This document shows positions 27,868 through 37,455 of a DNA stretch of 64,000 nt, one piece after another. The stretch is from positions 62,001 to 126,000 of the forward strand of contig JBOFSQ010000103.1 of NCBI GenBank assembly GCA_051651625.1. Direction: 5' to 3'. Position 1 is the stretch's first letter. Every line of letters starts with the position of its first letter. The stretch is from JBOFSQ01 sp051651625 (lineage in GTDB: Bacteria; Planctomycetota; Planctomycetia; Pirellulales; Thermoguttaceae). The position numbers were made by a program, and so were the translations under genes. The notes below the pieces were generated by a model. That model was given only the letters and a program-made list of their open reading frames with translations, ran no database searches and had not been told where the DNA came from.

Positions 27868-30408
27868 ATGATGCAGCGACACCGCCACTATTTTATCACT
27901 GTCTCGTTCGCGGCGTTCACTGCGGTGACGTTCTTGGGCGGGTACGTCTCTGCGCAGGTTGCGGCACCGCTCGTTGCAGTCAACGAGAATGGTGGTGCGG
28001 GTACATCGCAAGTTTCGTGGGTTGTGAACAACGAATACGTTGTAAACGAACCGACGGAGAGTACGGAGATCGACTTCAGTGAACTCCAAGACGTTGCTCC
28101 GCAGCTTGGCCCACCGCCACAGTTGGTCGCCTCGGCACTGCGCGACCGCTATCTGCCGCACATCACGCCGCCAGCCAACACGACACCATTTGAACTTTCA
28201 GTCTCCATCGACAACGACATTCTCAATGCCTACAAGAGCGACTTTCTCCCCGTCGCCCTCGACGAGCAGCTCGTTCACCTTGAAAAGGTGTTTCATGAAC
28301 AGATGATCGCAGCGGCGCGTCGCCAGCAAGAGTTGACCGCCGAAGATGCCGCAAGCGAAGATATGGGTGCGGCACGTTCGTACTCGCCGATCCAAGCAAG
28401 TGGTGTAATCGGTCGTCTGCGTCTGTTAATTCGGGCTGTTGTCTACGCAATGGAATACGATCCGTCTGCCGTCCGCGAACCGCTCGACCAACTCCACGCC
28501 TGCGTCTCGGCTCTCCAAGACGACGCGACAATGTGGGAACAAGAAGCGGTCGTTGCGTGTGTCGATATGCTTGAACGGAGGCTGATCATCTGGGAAGCTG
28601 TACTCGCTGCACGTCTTGAACAAGACAAACAGCAAACCGATTTCGCGTCGCAATCACGCACCGAACTTGTTGAGTGGACGACTCTCGCCCGCGAATTTTT
28701 GGCCTCGCCCGAACTTGCACCACACGGCCCGCAATGGACAAGCGAGTGGAAGGTCGACGAGATGATCGCGCTACTCAAGGAACTTGAAGGTGTCTCACAG
28801 CTAAACGGTGAACAAGCGAAACGTCTAAACGCCGACGCCGCCGAACTGATGACACGACTCGATCCGGCAACGTTCACATCCGTTCAGCGTCGTTTGCTCA
28901 AAGTTCCGGGAGTTCCGGCGTGGCGAAAGAGTCTCGCGCCGTTCGCAGTGAGTTTGGTAAGTCCGCTCGACTTCCTTCGTTCTATCGAGACGTTTGAAAA
29001 AATGCCGACGCCCGAAAACGAACTCACGCTGAGAACGCAGGCCCAAGTTCTCGTCGCCTCGCCGCTCAAAACGATGTCCGAACTCGGCACGACAACGCTC
29101 TCGCTCTACAGCACACCCAACATCAAACTTTATCTCTCGGTCGTCTTGCTCAATCACTTGCTCCCCGCGCCGGGGCGTGAATATGCACGGTTCCGCGATG
29201 TCGTTGCTGGACGCGACGTTACCGGACGCCGACGCACCGATACACAAGTTGCACTCACGACGATTCCAAACGAGTCAGATTTGCGTTTCGCACTCAACAT
29301 CCGTGGCAAAGTTGCTGCACTCGGTACGAGTAGTGCGATGGCGACAACGCTTCAAAGCATTAGTTCAGCCGAGTACATCGGGCAGAAAGTTTTCGCGTGG
29401 ACTGATAACGGTTTCGTCGGTACACCGGCATCGGTGTCGGTGAACAACGCACGCACGTCGCTCCGTTCGGTACAGCCCGGAATGGGATTTCCGCTTCTTG
29501 GCGGGATGATGTCGAACGCCGTTCGCAGCCAGTACGAGTTTCGTCAAGACGAAATTACCGCCGAAACGCGGTCGAAGATTGTGCAACAGGTTCGCACAAA
29601 GATTAATGGCGACACCGAGGCGCAGTTTGCGAAGGTCAACAGTTGGTATCGCAATCAAGTGATCGCGCCGCTAGAAGGGCTTGGTCTGACGCTACAGATG
29701 AGTGAGTCGCGGAGCGACGCCCACTGGCTTTTGCCGTCGTGGCGACTTGGTCGTCCTAGTGTTTTGGCAGCGTATCCGCCAGCACCAGAAACGCCGTATG
29801 GTGTGTTTGCCGATGTGAAAGTTCACGAATCGACGGCGAACATCCTTCTCGACAGTCTCGACATCGCCGGAAAAACGCTCACAATCGGCGAGTTGCGGCA
29901 GCACTTGCTCGAAAAGACGAAACAACCCGGCCTGTTCCAAGGAGACGACAACGGCGACATAACCGTCTGCCTCGCCGATGAACACCCGATTCGGTTGCGG
30001 TTTCATCACGGCTGCATTGAGGTCGCACTCTCGGTGGCGATGATCAAGTACAATCAACAAACGATTCGCAACTTTGAAATTTTCGCAACTTACGTCCCGC
30101 AGGAAATGGGCGACGGAACGCTTCATCTTGTCCGCGAAGGGATTGTGCGGCTCGGTGGCGACATTTTACCGCGTCACCAAATCCCACTGCGAACGATCTT
30201 TGGCAAGGTGTTCGCGGCGCAGCGTTCGCTTGAGATGACACCGGAATCTGTCAAAAACGACCCGCGTTTCGACGGGCTAACGACGGGACTTTGCCGGATC
30301 GAAAACGGCTGGTTTGCTGTCGGACTTGTCCTAGAACGTGAAGCGAACGACAGTGCCGCGCCAACCGCAGTTGAAGCCGCATCGCGCCCACGCCGAACGG
30401 CGCGATAG
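27868..30408 (+). CDS. Large exported protein of unknown function
   Basis: The product has 846 residues from the ATG at 27868 (a second ATG follows immediately). The N-terminus MMQRHRHYFITVSFAAFTAVTFLGGYVSAQ is a signal peptide. No known enzyme motif is seen. The middle is helix-rich (about 120-330: LDEQLVHLEKVFHEQMIAAARRQ, LHACVSALQDDATMWEQEAV); the C-terminal half is mixed, with long conserved-looking strands such as ALNIRGKVAALG. It ends in a basic Arg/Pro tail. The next gene, a BatA-VWA membrane protein, starts 14 bp downstream, so the two form an operon and probably act together at the cell envelope. Not recognised beyond that. Confidence 0.75.
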   Translation: MMQRHRHYFITVSFAAFTAVTFLGGYVSAQVAAPLVAVNENGGAGTSQVSWVVNNEYVVNEPTESTEIDFSELQDVAPQLGPPPQLVASALRDRYLPHITPPANTTPFELSVSIDNDILNAYKSDFLPVALDEQLVHLEKVFHEQMIAAARRQQELTAEDAASEDMGAARSYSPIQASGVIGRLRLLIRAVVYAMEYDPSAVREPLDQLHACVSALQDDATMWEQEAVVACVDMLERRLIIWEAVLAARLEQDKQQTDFASQSRTELVEWTTLAREFLASPELAPHGPQWTSEWKVDEMIALLKELEGVSQLNGEQAKRLNADAAELMTRLDPATFTSVQRRLLKVPGVPAWRKSLAPFAVSLVSPLDFLRSIETFEKMPTPENELTLRTQAQVLVASPLKTMSELGTTTLSLYSTPNIKLYLSVVLLNHLLPAPGREYARFRDVVAGRDVTGRRRTDTQVALTTIPNESDLRFALNIRGKVAALGTSSAMATTLQSISSAEYIGQKVFAWTDNGFVGTPASVSVNNARTSLRSVQPGMGFPLLGGMMSNAVRSQYEFRQDEITAETRSKIVQQVRTKINGDTEAQFAKVNSWYRNQVIAPLEGLGLTLQMSESRSDAHWLLPSWRLGRPSVLAAYPPAPETPYGVFADVKVHESTANILLDSLDIAGKTLTIGELRQHLLEKTKQPGLFQGDDNGDITVCLADEHPIRLRFHHGCIEVALSVAMIKYNQQTIRNFEIFATYVPQEMGDGTLHLVREGIVRLGGDILPRHQIPLRTIFGKVFAAQRSLEMTPESVKNDPRFDGLTTGLCRIENGWFAVGLVLEREANDSAAPTAVEAASRPRRTAR

Positions 30409-30422
30409 CGCGGTAAACGCAA

Positions 30423-32561
30423 ATGCTGTTTCCTTCACTTCTCTGGTTTTTGTTTGCGGCGGTGGGCGTGGTGCTCATTCACCTGATCAACGTCTTGCGG
30501 CATCGTCGCGTGGCGTGGGGTGCGATGGCGTTTCTGCTCGCCAGTCACCGCGTCAACCGGACGCGGCTGTTTTGGGAACGGCTCCTACTTCTACTGCTGC
30601 GAACGCTCGCTGTCGTTCTCATCGTGCTTGCGTTCGCCGCGCCAAAGTTGCCGAGTTATGTTGCCAACATTTTTGGCGACGCCTCACCGAAACACCACGT
30701 CGTTTTGCTCGACGACTCGTTCTCGATGACCGAACGCAGTGTCGGCGGTGACAGTCCTTGGAAACAGGCGAAGGACGCAATCCAATCACTACTTCGCAGC
30801 GGACAGAGCGGCGAAACGTTCACGGTTTTGCGGTCGTCGCGTGCGATGTCGTTGGCAACGTCGCTGGAAACGAACGATGGCGACAACCGTTCCGAACTCG
30901 CGGCGATGAGCGACTGTCACCAACTCGCAGGGAACGAAGCCGCCGAACGTGTCGCCGTGCTTGAGTGCAGCGAATCTGCGACGCCGCTCGGCGAAGCGAT
31001 CACAAAACTTGCCGCGATTTTGGAGGCCGTGCCGCACGCCACAATCACCGTCGTCTCCGACTTTCGCAGGCGCGACGCTTCACCCGCGGTTCTCGACAAC
31101 ATCAAACACACAGCCGCGAAAAAACGTTTCGTCGCGTGCGGGATCGACGACGAACGCGCAAACCTCGTCATACAAGATGCGAAACTTGTAGACGGTGTTC
31201 ACGCGGCGCGGGTTGCGATGAGGCTCGATCTTCGCGTAGCAAATCTCGGTCGTGCCGCCAGCGATGCGGCGACGATCACTGTGCGTCTCGATGAGACTGC
31301 GTTGCCGCCGGTGAACGTCCCACCGCTGCGAGTCGGCGAATCGACAACGGTGCAGATTCCGATCCGCGTGAACGAATCGGGCGAACACCGAATCGTCTGT
31401 GAACTTCCGAGCGACAGCGTCGTCGCCGACAACCGCTGTGTACTCGTGCTGCGTCTTGCGGAGTCTGTTAACGTTCTAATTGTTGCGTCGAGCGAAGACG
31501 CCGCCAGCGCGACGTGCTTGCGTCTCGCGCTCGCCCCGCGCGGAATGCAGTCGGGCGTTTCGGTGCGTGTCGAACCGCCGACGTTTTTGAATGGTGAAAG
31601 TGTGCTTGACTCGTTCGCCGTCGTCATCTTCGCATCGACGCCGACGCTTACGCCCGTTGCGGTGCGGCACGTTGAAGATTTTGTCGCACGCGGCGGCGGT
31701 GCGATATTTTTTGTCGGCGAAACAACTGACGCTGCTCGCGTCGAGAGCGACTTGTACCGTAGCGGAAACGGCATCTTTCCGCTGCGGCTGACTGCGCCGG
31801 TTTCGCTCACGCCAGACTATTTAAGTCGTTCGCCTGATGTTCGCGTGACGCCACACAAAGTTTTTCGCATATTTCAGAGCGACGACGATGCACTTCTCGC
31901 CGCGATTCGGATCGACAAGTTTTTTGGTGCGACAGTCGATGACGCGCCAAACGTTCGCGTGCTTGCGACTGTCCGTGATTCGCGTACGCAAAGTGGTGTG
32001 CCGTTAGTTGTTGAGCGTGATTGGGGCGACGGGCGAGTGATCGCGTTTGCAACGACCGCCGATGCCGCGTGGAACTCGTGGAGCCGGTCACCGAGTTTTG
32101 TTGTTGTGATGCAAGATGTTGTCGCGTATCTTGCGGAGCGACGTTCGCCGCTGGAGTCGTTTCTCGTTGGCGAAACGATCACTATCTCTGGCGACGCCGC
32201 GAAACACAATCAGGCCGTTCAACTTGTTCTCCAGAACGAAACGTCTGTACGCAGCGTGAATCTCAACGTACACATCAACGAGCCGTTCCTGCTGGATTCT
32301 GCGGGTTTTTGGACGGCGACGCTCAAGACGCATAGCGGCGCGAGCGAAGAGCGTTTGTTGGCGGTGAGTGTCGATCCGCGCGAAGGCGACACGTCACTCG
32401 CGCCGCGTGCGGAGTCCACTTCTTTGACGTGGATACCGCGTGAACTTCTGGCGGCGAGTGTTTGGGACAGCGTTGGTGAGTCGTTCACGCTTGACACATT
32501 TTGGCTAATCGCAATCGCGATCTGTCTCGCCGCCGAAATGATCATCGCGCGACGAGTGTAG
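30423..32561 (+). CDS. BatA/VWA-domain inner-membrane protein
   Basis: The product has 712 residues. Two N-terminal membrane segments with the BatA motif (LLWFLFAAVGVVLIHLINVLRHRRVAWGAM and LLLLLLRTLAVVLIVLAFAAPKL) frame a cytoplasmic turn. A von Willebrand A domain follows, with the metal-site variant DDSFSM (about residue 97). A CARDB/Ig-like region (about 250-340) and a glutamine-amidotransferase-like fold region (about 350-560) precede a final membrane helix (FWLIAIAICLAAEMIIARR). This is the layout of planctomycete BatA-type proteins usually encoded near MoxR ATPases, though none is visible here. It is second in an operon with the preceding exported protein. Confidence 0.82.
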   Translation: MLFPSLLWFLFAAVGVVLIHLINVLRHRRVAWGAMAFLLASHRVNRTRLFWERLLLLLLRTLAVVLIVLAFAAPKLPSYVANIFGDASPKHHVVLLDDSFSMTERSVGGDSPWKQAKDAIQSLLRSGQSGETFTVLRSSRAMSLATSLETNDGDNRSELAAMSDCHQLAGNEAAERVAVLECSESATPLGEAITKLAAILEAVPHATITVVSDFRRRDASPAVLDNIKHTAAKKRFVACGIDDERANLVIQDAKLVDGVHAARVAMRLDLRVANLGRAASDAATITVRLDETALPPVNVPPLRVGESTTVQIPIRVNESGEHRIVCELPSDSVVADNRCVLVLRLAESVNVLIVASSEDAASATCLRLALAPRGMQSGVSVRVEPPTFLNGESVLDSFAVVIFASTPTLTPVAVRHVEDFVARGGGAIFFVGETTDAARVESDLYRSGNGIFPLRLTAPVSLTPDYLSRSPDVRVTPHKVFRIFQSDDDALLAAIRIDKFFGATVDDAPNVRVLATVRDSRTQSGVPLVVERDWGDGRVIAFATTADAAWNSWSRSPSFVVVMQDVVAYLAERRSPLESFLVGETITISGDAAKHNQAVQLVLQNETSVRSVNLNVHINEPFLLDSAGFWTATLKTHSGASEERLLAVSVDPREGDTSLAPRAESTSLTWIPRELLAASVWDSVGESFTLDTFWLIAIAICLAAEMIIARRV

Positions 32562-32577
32562 ACCCGTTCGCCGCGTC

Positions 32578-32605
32578 TTGCCGCGATGCGGTTGTGGTGT
32601 ATACT
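32578..32605 (+). promoter_or_regulatory. Probable sigma-70 promoter of the Panacea locus
   Basis: TTGCCG (32578-32583), a 16-bp spacer and TATACT (32600-32605) lie about 55 bp upstream of the Panacea-domain ATG. It matches the two consensus boxes well. Confidence 0.5.
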
Positions 32606-32658
32606 AAACGCCGTTGGTTTTCCGCTAGACATACCACCGCAAATCACGAATCCATGCC

Positions 32659-33240
32659 ATGACACATCGCCATTTCATTTTCGACTTTCAAGAATCACTT
32701 GAAGCCGCTGGCCTCTTTCTTCAACTTGCTGGTGGACGGATGCGGTTCATTCGGTTAATTAAACTGCTCTACATCGCAGACCGCGTTTGCCTCGAAATGG
32801 AAGCTCGGACAATCACGGGGGACAAAGTTTGTGCGATGCCTCACGGCCCCGTTTTGAATACGGTTTACAGCCTGATTAAAGGGCGAGAGTACCGGTCGCA
32901 GATTTGGCAGCATTTTATCAAAACTGAAGGACACGAAGTCTACATCAACAACGATCCCGGCGTCGGATACCTTTGCCGCTTTGAAAAAGAACTTATTGCG
33001 AACGTCTACAATGAAAACAAAAACAAAGACGTCGTGCGACTTTCTCACACGTTTCCAGAGTGGAAAAAATACGAAAACCAATTGAAGACTCCCGGCCTAA
33101 AGAAATCATATCCAATCACAATAATTGACATGCTGGATGGAATCGGAAAACCGGAACTGCTCCCAGTGGCCATCGAAAGAATCGAAGAAACTATGTTCTA
33201 CAACGAGCTACTCGGAGACCAACTGCATGAAGTCCGGTGA
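32659..33240 (+). CDS. Panacea-domain (SocA/GepA-like) antitoxin-type protein
   Basis: The product has 193 residues. Residues about 25-75 give the Panacea (DUF4065) signature: MRFIRLIKLLYIADRVCLEM, then a small loop and MPHGPVLNTVYSLIKG. Panacea proteins are established antitoxins of toxin-antitoxin pairs in bacteria and phages, and SocA is a proteolytic adaptor. The next gene overlaps this one by 14 bp, which indicates translational coupling as in many such pairs. A separate promoter lies upstream. Antitoxin function is inferred from family and context. Confidence 0.85.
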   Translation: MTHRHFIFDFQESLEAAGLFLQLAGGRMRFIRLIKLLYIADRVCLEMEARTITGDKVCAMPHGPVLNTVYSLIKGREYRSQIWQHFIKTEGHEVYINNDPGVGYLCRFEKELIANVYNENKNKDVVRLSHTFPEWKKYENQLKTPGLKKSYPITIIDMLDGIGKPELLPVAIERIEETMFYNELLGDQLHEVR

Positions 33241-33625
33241 CGCTTTTCTAATTGCGAGGCAGAACAACAATTTTCATCTGTATGTGGTTTTATCGGCCCC
33301 GGAGAAGCTGCCGGATATGGTCTATAAAGACTACGTTTTCTTGGTGATGCTCACAACACAAGAGACATGGAAAGACAATTCGTGCATTGTTGGGCCAGGT
33401 GATCATCCATTTCTAACGCACGATACGGTTGCCGTTTTCGACTCGCCTCCCTCGCTGCTAGCAACGTTGGGACATCTGCAAGACCTCAAAAGACGGCGAC
33501 TGTTATTCGAGAAAGAACCAATCTCACCTGACGCTCTGCGACGCCTCCGTGAAGCGTACAACCAATCTCGCTACCAACGAGACCACATAATCCAATTCCT
33601 ATTTCGTCAAGGCTTAATCGATTGA
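33227..33625 (+). CDS. Small partner of the Panacea protein, putative toxin
   Basis: The product has 132 residues, starting at the ATG at 33227 inside the 3' end of the Panacea gene. The N-terminal half is beta-rich with a PemK/MazF-like cadence: GDAFLIARQNNNFHLYVVLS, then a TTQETW turn and CIVGPGDHPFLTHDTVAVF. The C-terminal half is helical and basic (LKRRRLLFEKEPISPDALRR). It has no secretion signal. The size, overlap and partner fit a type II toxin, but the family was not recognised with confidence and no catalytic residue can be named. Confidence 0.7.
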   Translation: MKSGDAFLIARQNNNFHLYVVLSAPEKLPDMVYKDYVFLVMLTTQETWKDNSCIVGPGDHPFLTHDTVAVFDSPPSLLATLGHLQDLKRRRLLFEKEPISPDALRRLREAYNQSRYQRDHIIQFLFRQGLID

Positions 33626-33763
33626 CGCGCCGCTCGCGCTTTCTCGCGTGAACAACTCCGTGCAACGCCTAACTGGGCAATCTGTACAATCCGCAGAGCT
33701 TGCGTGACCGTTCCTGCGGCGGACCGTTTTCCTCTGTTTTTCGCTTCCAAACGACGATGCTCA

Positions 33764-35191
33764 ATGCGGTGTCCTAGACTTGTGCGGCTTTGCCGCAGAG
33801 TTTGTCGTTGCCTCGTTTTGGGAGTTGCTATCGTGTCTGCTATCAGTGCTTGTGGTTGTTATTCGAGCTGTGCGTCGTCGTGTTCAACGGCGTCGTCATC
33901 GTCGAAGTGTTCTTCTTCGGAAAGTGGAGCGGCGTGTTCGTCGTCGGCGGCGAAAGATGCGCTCCGCGACTGGCTCGATCTGTCGGGCGAAACCGATGAT
34001 GCGTCGCGCGTCTCGGCTGCTGCGAGTGCCGCACAGATGGCGGCGGTCGAGAAGTTGATAGAGTCTACCGGCGAACTCACAGAAGACGCGAGTGTCACCG
34101 AAAATACGTCTGCGGCACCGGAAACCGCAGTGCCGGAGACGCCCGAAAACAGCGAAGACAACGCCGCGCCGATCTCCGCAATGTCCGAGATGTTCGCACC
34201 GTTCTCCATCGGTACCCCCGGCACCGTCGAAGATGTCACCGACAAACGGAACTCCGTCGCGTCGAAACTCCGCGAACTGCTCGGCGGAAACGCATTTCAT
34301 CCGGCGGGCGCGAAGTTCACGGTCACATACAACTATCAAGACAACACCGTTACCGTCGGCGGGAACATCAGCACGTCGGCCAAGACGACGCTCCAAAACG
34401 CCATCAACAGCGACACCGCCGGAGTCGCCGCGCTGATGCGTGACCTCCGCGACTCACTCGGAATCGACACCCCAGCCGGACTCACAAAACGAAACTTCAC
34501 CCTCGCAATGACCTCGCTTGCCGATCTCGAACCGTCGAGCGATCTGTCATACAACATCAACGTCAAAATCTCGCCAAACTCCGCGAGCGTCCCAGCGGGA
34601 CAAACACCGCCAACGATCTCGTACTCCGCAAACGTCGGCGGAACGTTGCCAGCGTTTACGGCGTCGAGCTATCCGACACTTGCAACGTCAACCGATGGCA
34701 AATCTGCTGCCGTCGCCAAAGACTCTGTGTTCTCGCTCACTGACGACAACTCCGCCCTCAAACACACTTGGACGCTCACAAAGTTTCTGCTCACCGACGA
34801 CGGAAAAATTCGTGGGACGATGAACGTCACCGGCTCCACGCTCTACAGCCTCAGCACTATCGGTAGCGGAACTCCCGACCCAACACCAACCGAGCCGGGA
34901 GACAACGAAGAAGACACCAACATCGACGACCCGGGCGCAGGTTCACCAACCGTTGACGCATTCATCTCAACACTGATGACAAAGACCGGCGCAACTCAAG
35001 GCGCAGTCCTTCAGTGGCTCGTTGACACGGTTCCGTGGTACGATCCGTCCGTGACAACGGGGATTCAAGCCGGACTCTCGACGACATTCAAGACCGCACT
35101 CCAGTCGTGGTACGGCGGTACTGCCAACGCCAAAGTCGATGACTTTCTCACCAAAAACGGTCTGACAAACATCGTCGCGCCGCTTTCGTGA
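33764..35191 (+). CDS. Ser/Cys-rich lipoprotein of unknown function
   Basis: The product has 475 residues from the ATG at 33764; an in-frame GTG at 33704 would add 20 residues before the signal and is rejected. The N-terminus MRCPRLVRLCRRVCRCLVLG carries several Cys before a hydrophobic stretch with lipobox ISAC, then a Ser/Cys cluster (CYSSCASSCSTASSSSKCSS). The body has an Ala/Glu-rich linker and Thr/Ser-rich beta segments with an acidic Pro/Asp linker (DPTPTEPGDNEEDTNIDDPG), then a helical C-terminus. It resembles planctomycete cell-surface lipoproteins. Its stop overlaps the start of mnmE in GTGA. Not recognised. Confidence 0.65.
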   Translation: MRCPRLVRLCRRVCRCLVLGVAIVSAISACGCYSSCASSCSTASSSSKCSSSESGAACSSSAAKDALRDWLDLSGETDDASRVSAAASAAQMAAVEKLIESTGELTEDASVTENTSAAPETAVPETPENSEDNAAPISAMSEMFAPFSIGTPGTVEDVTDKRNSVASKLRELLGGNAFHPAGAKFTVTYNYQDNTVTVGGNISTSAKTTLQNAINSDTAGVAALMRDLRDSLGIDTPAGLTKRNFTLAMTSLADLEPSSDLSYNINVKISPNSASVPAGQTPPTISYSANVGGTLPAFTASSYPTLATSTDGKSAAVAKDSVFSLTDDNSALKHTWTLTKFLLTDDGKIRGTMNVTGSTLYSLSTIGSGTPDPTPTEPGDNEEDTNIDDPGAGSPTVDAFISTLMTKTGATQGAVLQWLVDTVPWYDPSVTTGIQAGLSTTFKTALQSWYGGTANAKVDDFLTKNGLTNIVAPLS

Positions 35192-36585
35192 ACGGTTACA
35201 ACTCATCTTCTTGGTCAACGATTGTCGCGGAGAGTTCGCCGATGGGCGGCGGACATCGCGGGATCGTTCGCGTTTCGGGCGACGATGCTCTCGATGTCGT
35301 CGCGCCGCTGGTCGCATGCGATTTTTTTGAACGCGATCAAATGCCGATTGTTCGCAACGTCTCGCTGCGACTCTGGGGCGATGCGGCAACAGTGCCGGCA
35401 GTGACGGTGCCAGCAACTCTGTACACGTTTCCGCACGGAAAAAGTTACACCGGCGAAACGCTCGTTGAGATACACACGTTTGGTTCGCCACCGATAATCT
35501 CTGCACTCAAGACGCGGCTGCTCGAAGTCGGTGCTGATCGCGGTGTGCGTTTGGCGGAACGTGGCGAGTTCACGCTGCGGAGCGTGCTTTCCGGTCGCCT
35601 CGATCTCACGCAAGCCGAGGCGGTACACGGCATCATCGAGGCCGACGACTCTGCCGCACTCGCCGTCGCACTTTCACAACTCGCCGGCGGCGTGCAACAA
35701 CTTCTTGCACCGCTCGAAGAGACTCTCCAAACTCTACTCGCCGACATCGAAGCCGGACTCGACTTCGCCGACGAAGACATCACATTTCGCACGCCAAGTC
35801 AAATTGTCGCAACGCTGAAAGCAGCACGGTCACAACTCGCAAACGTGCGTGAACAAATCAGAACACGCGCCGACACTACTGCGATTCCGAACGTCGTCAT
35901 CATCGGTAAACTGAACGCGGGGAAGAGTACGCTTTGGAACGCACTCGTCGCACGTTCCGCAGAGAGCGACCGCATCCCGCGTGCGATCACGTCGAGCGAA
36001 CCGTGGACAACCCGCGACGCTATCACTGCGGAGGTTGCAATAGATTCGTTGCGGCTGCGACTAATCGACACCGCTGGGACATCGGACGCAACAGACGCCG
36101 TACAGCGCGCCGCAGAACTCGCCGCCAACACCGCCGTCGCCACCGCAGCACTCTGTTTGCACTGTGTCGCAGCAGACGATGTACTCACCGCGCAGCACGT
36201 TGCGTCGCCGAAGACATTGCTTGTCGTCACGAAATCCGATTGCGCAGAGATCGAGACACGAGAACAATTCGATGGCACAGTCGTGTCAGCGAAGACCGGC
36301 GATGGCGTTGAACAACTTTGTCGTGAGATCGCGCGGCGTCTTCAGTGTACTGGAACGAGCGGCAACGTTGTCGCCACGACAGCCGCGCGCACTCACGCGG
36401 CGATTGTCGTTGTGGACGAAGCGTTAACTTCAGCCGAAGTCGCAATCACGACGCTGCAAGACGAGTCGCTCACCGCCGCCGAAGTCCGCCGCGCCGCCGC
36501 CGCACTCGGCGAACTGTTCGGACGCGGTGCCGCCCCCGAAGACACACTCCACGCAATCTTCAGCCGATTCTGCGTTGGGAAATGA
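35188..36585 (+). CDS. mnmE: tRNA modification GTPase MnmE
   Basis: The product has 465 residues. It starts at the GTG at 35188, overlapping the previous stop (GTGA); STIVAESSP matches the MnmE N-terminal DTIVALAT. The folate-binding N-domain contains GIVRVSG and SYTGETLVEI. The G domain has the P loop GKLNAGKSTLWN, G2 around TTRDAI, G3 DTAGT, and a G4 of TKSD in place of NKxD. The C-terminus is FCVGK, the MnmE (F/Y)C(I/V)GK motif whose Cys is needed for modification. MnmE with MnmG installs cmnm5 groups on U34 of tRNA; mnmG is not nearby. The start region lies in a CGTGAACGGTTAC repeat box. Confidence 0.93.
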   Translation: MNGYNSSSWSTIVAESSPMGGGHRGIVRVSGDDALDVVAPLVACDFFERDQMPIVRNVSLRLWGDAATVPAVTVPATLYTFPHGKSYTGETLVEIHTFGSPPIISALKTRLLEVGADRGVRLAERGEFTLRSVLSGRLDLTQAEAVHGIIEADDSAALAVALSQLAGGVQQLLAPLEETLQTLLADIEAGLDFADEDITFRTPSQIVATLKAARSQLANVREQIRTRADTTAIPNVVIIGKLNAGKSTLWNALVARSAESDRIPRAITSSEPWTTRDAITAEVAIDSLRLRLIDTAGTSDATDAVQRAAELAANTAVATAALCLHCVAADDVLTAQHVASPKTLLVVTKSDCAEIETREQFDGTVVSAKTGDGVEQLCREIARRLQCTGTSGNVVATTAARTHAAIVVVDEALTSAEVAITTLQDESLTAAEVRRAAAALGELFGRGAAPEDTLHAIFSRFCVGK

Positions 36586-36632
36586 ACTTGTTACCGGACT
36601 GGTTACACCCATTGTGCCCCAAAAAACCCCTC

Positions 36633-36661
36633 TTGACACAAGCGGCTCATTTGGCTAAAAT
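36633..36661 (+). promoter_or_regulatory. Consensus sigma-70 promoter of arsR
   Basis: TTGACA (36633-36638), a 17-bp spacer and TAAAAT (36656-36661), 43 bp before the arsR ATG. This is the strongest promoter in the window. ArsR repressors normally bind over such a promoter, so this region probably also holds the operator; no perfect dyad was identified. Confidence 0.75.
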
Positions 36662-36704
36662 AGCAACCGTAGTATGAAACTGGCAACAAAAATTCGTGTC
36701 TGTC

Positions 36705-36998
36705 ATGGCAAAGTCAAAAACTCTTTCGGTCGAACAAAAAGTAGACCTGTTTCGTGCGCTAGCGCATCCGACGCGGCTACAAATCGTCGAGAAACTCAAC
36801 GAAGGCGAACAGTGTGTATGCGTCCTGCTTGAAATGTTTGACATCGACTTTTCCACCATTTCACGTCACCTCACCGTTTTGCGCGAAGCTGGGATTGTCG
36901 CCGCCGACAAACGCGGGAAAAATGTCTACTACAGTTTGACGTGCCGATGCCTCACCGATTTTCTCGAATGTATCTACCGCAATCTGCCGCGTGAATAA
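36705..36998 (+). CDS. arsR: ArsR/SmtB-family metalloid-sensing repressor
   Basis: The product has 97 residues from the ATG at 36705; a GTG 9 bp upstream is also possible. It is a winged helix with the ArsR signature: LFRALAHPTRLQIVEKLNEG, QCVCVLLEMFDIDFSTISRH, LTVLREAGIVAADKRGKNVYY. The metal-site motif in alpha3 is C-V-C followed by a leucine-rich segment, as in arsenite sensors; two more cysteines lie at the C-terminus (CRCLTDFLEC). The gene opens the island and has its own promoter. A 240-bp palindromic element separates it from the transport genes, which may need read-through or another promoter. Confidence 0.92.
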   Translation: MAKSKTLSVEQKVDLFRALAHPTRLQIVEKLNEGEQCVCVLLEMFDIDFSTISRHLTVLREAGIVAADKRGKNVYYSLTCRCLTDFLECIYRNLPRE

Positions 36999-37052
36999 TT
37001 GAACAATTGTGGTAAGCGTTCACGGAAAATTGACCGCGTTGCGGTTGCTACA

Positions 37053-37294
37053 TTTGCCCCGACGGGGCAGCCATTTCAATAACCGGCGGTAAGCGGTATT
37101 CCGCGCAACCGCCGGTACGCGACAAACAAAAATGCGCGTCCCAACGGGACGCTACCCAAAGATCGGTTGTTGGTTTGCAAGGTAGCGTCTTACAGACGCA
37201 CCGAAATTTTGGCCGTGTCACCGGCGGTTACGTTTGCCGCTATCGCGGCTGCACTTACCGCCGGTTATTGAGCTTGCTGCCCCGTCGGGGCAAA
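37053..37294. repeat. Nested-palindrome element I, copy C (complete, inverted)
   Basis: Terminal palindromes lie at 37055-37069 and 37278-37292. Internal ACCGGCGGT arms and GCGTCCC/GGGACGC and GCGTC/GACGC hairpins are present. The central asymmetric part is in the opposite orientation to copy B. A GTAAGCGTTCACGG box (about 37012) and an ACCGTGAACAGTTAC box (about 37350) flank it. The 36999-37455 gap holds nothing else apart from a GTCATGCCCGCG/CGCGGGCATGAC hairpin near 37315. Confidence 0.9.
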
Positions 37295-37455
37295 TACAAA
37301 CCGCGTTAGCTCCGTCATGCCCGCCGAGTACGCGGGCATGACGGAGTTGACCGTGAACAGTTACAACAATTGTGAAACGGACGAGAATAACTCGTCCGTT
37401 TGTTTTTGGCCTTACGCTTGGCGAAATCGACAAATGAACGCTGATGGAGTGAAAA

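Noticed and set aside
33704..33763. GTG start at 33704 for the Ser/Cys-rich lipoprotein
   Set aside because: It would place a 20-residue segment before the signal peptide; the ATG at 33764 gives a normal lipoprotein leader.
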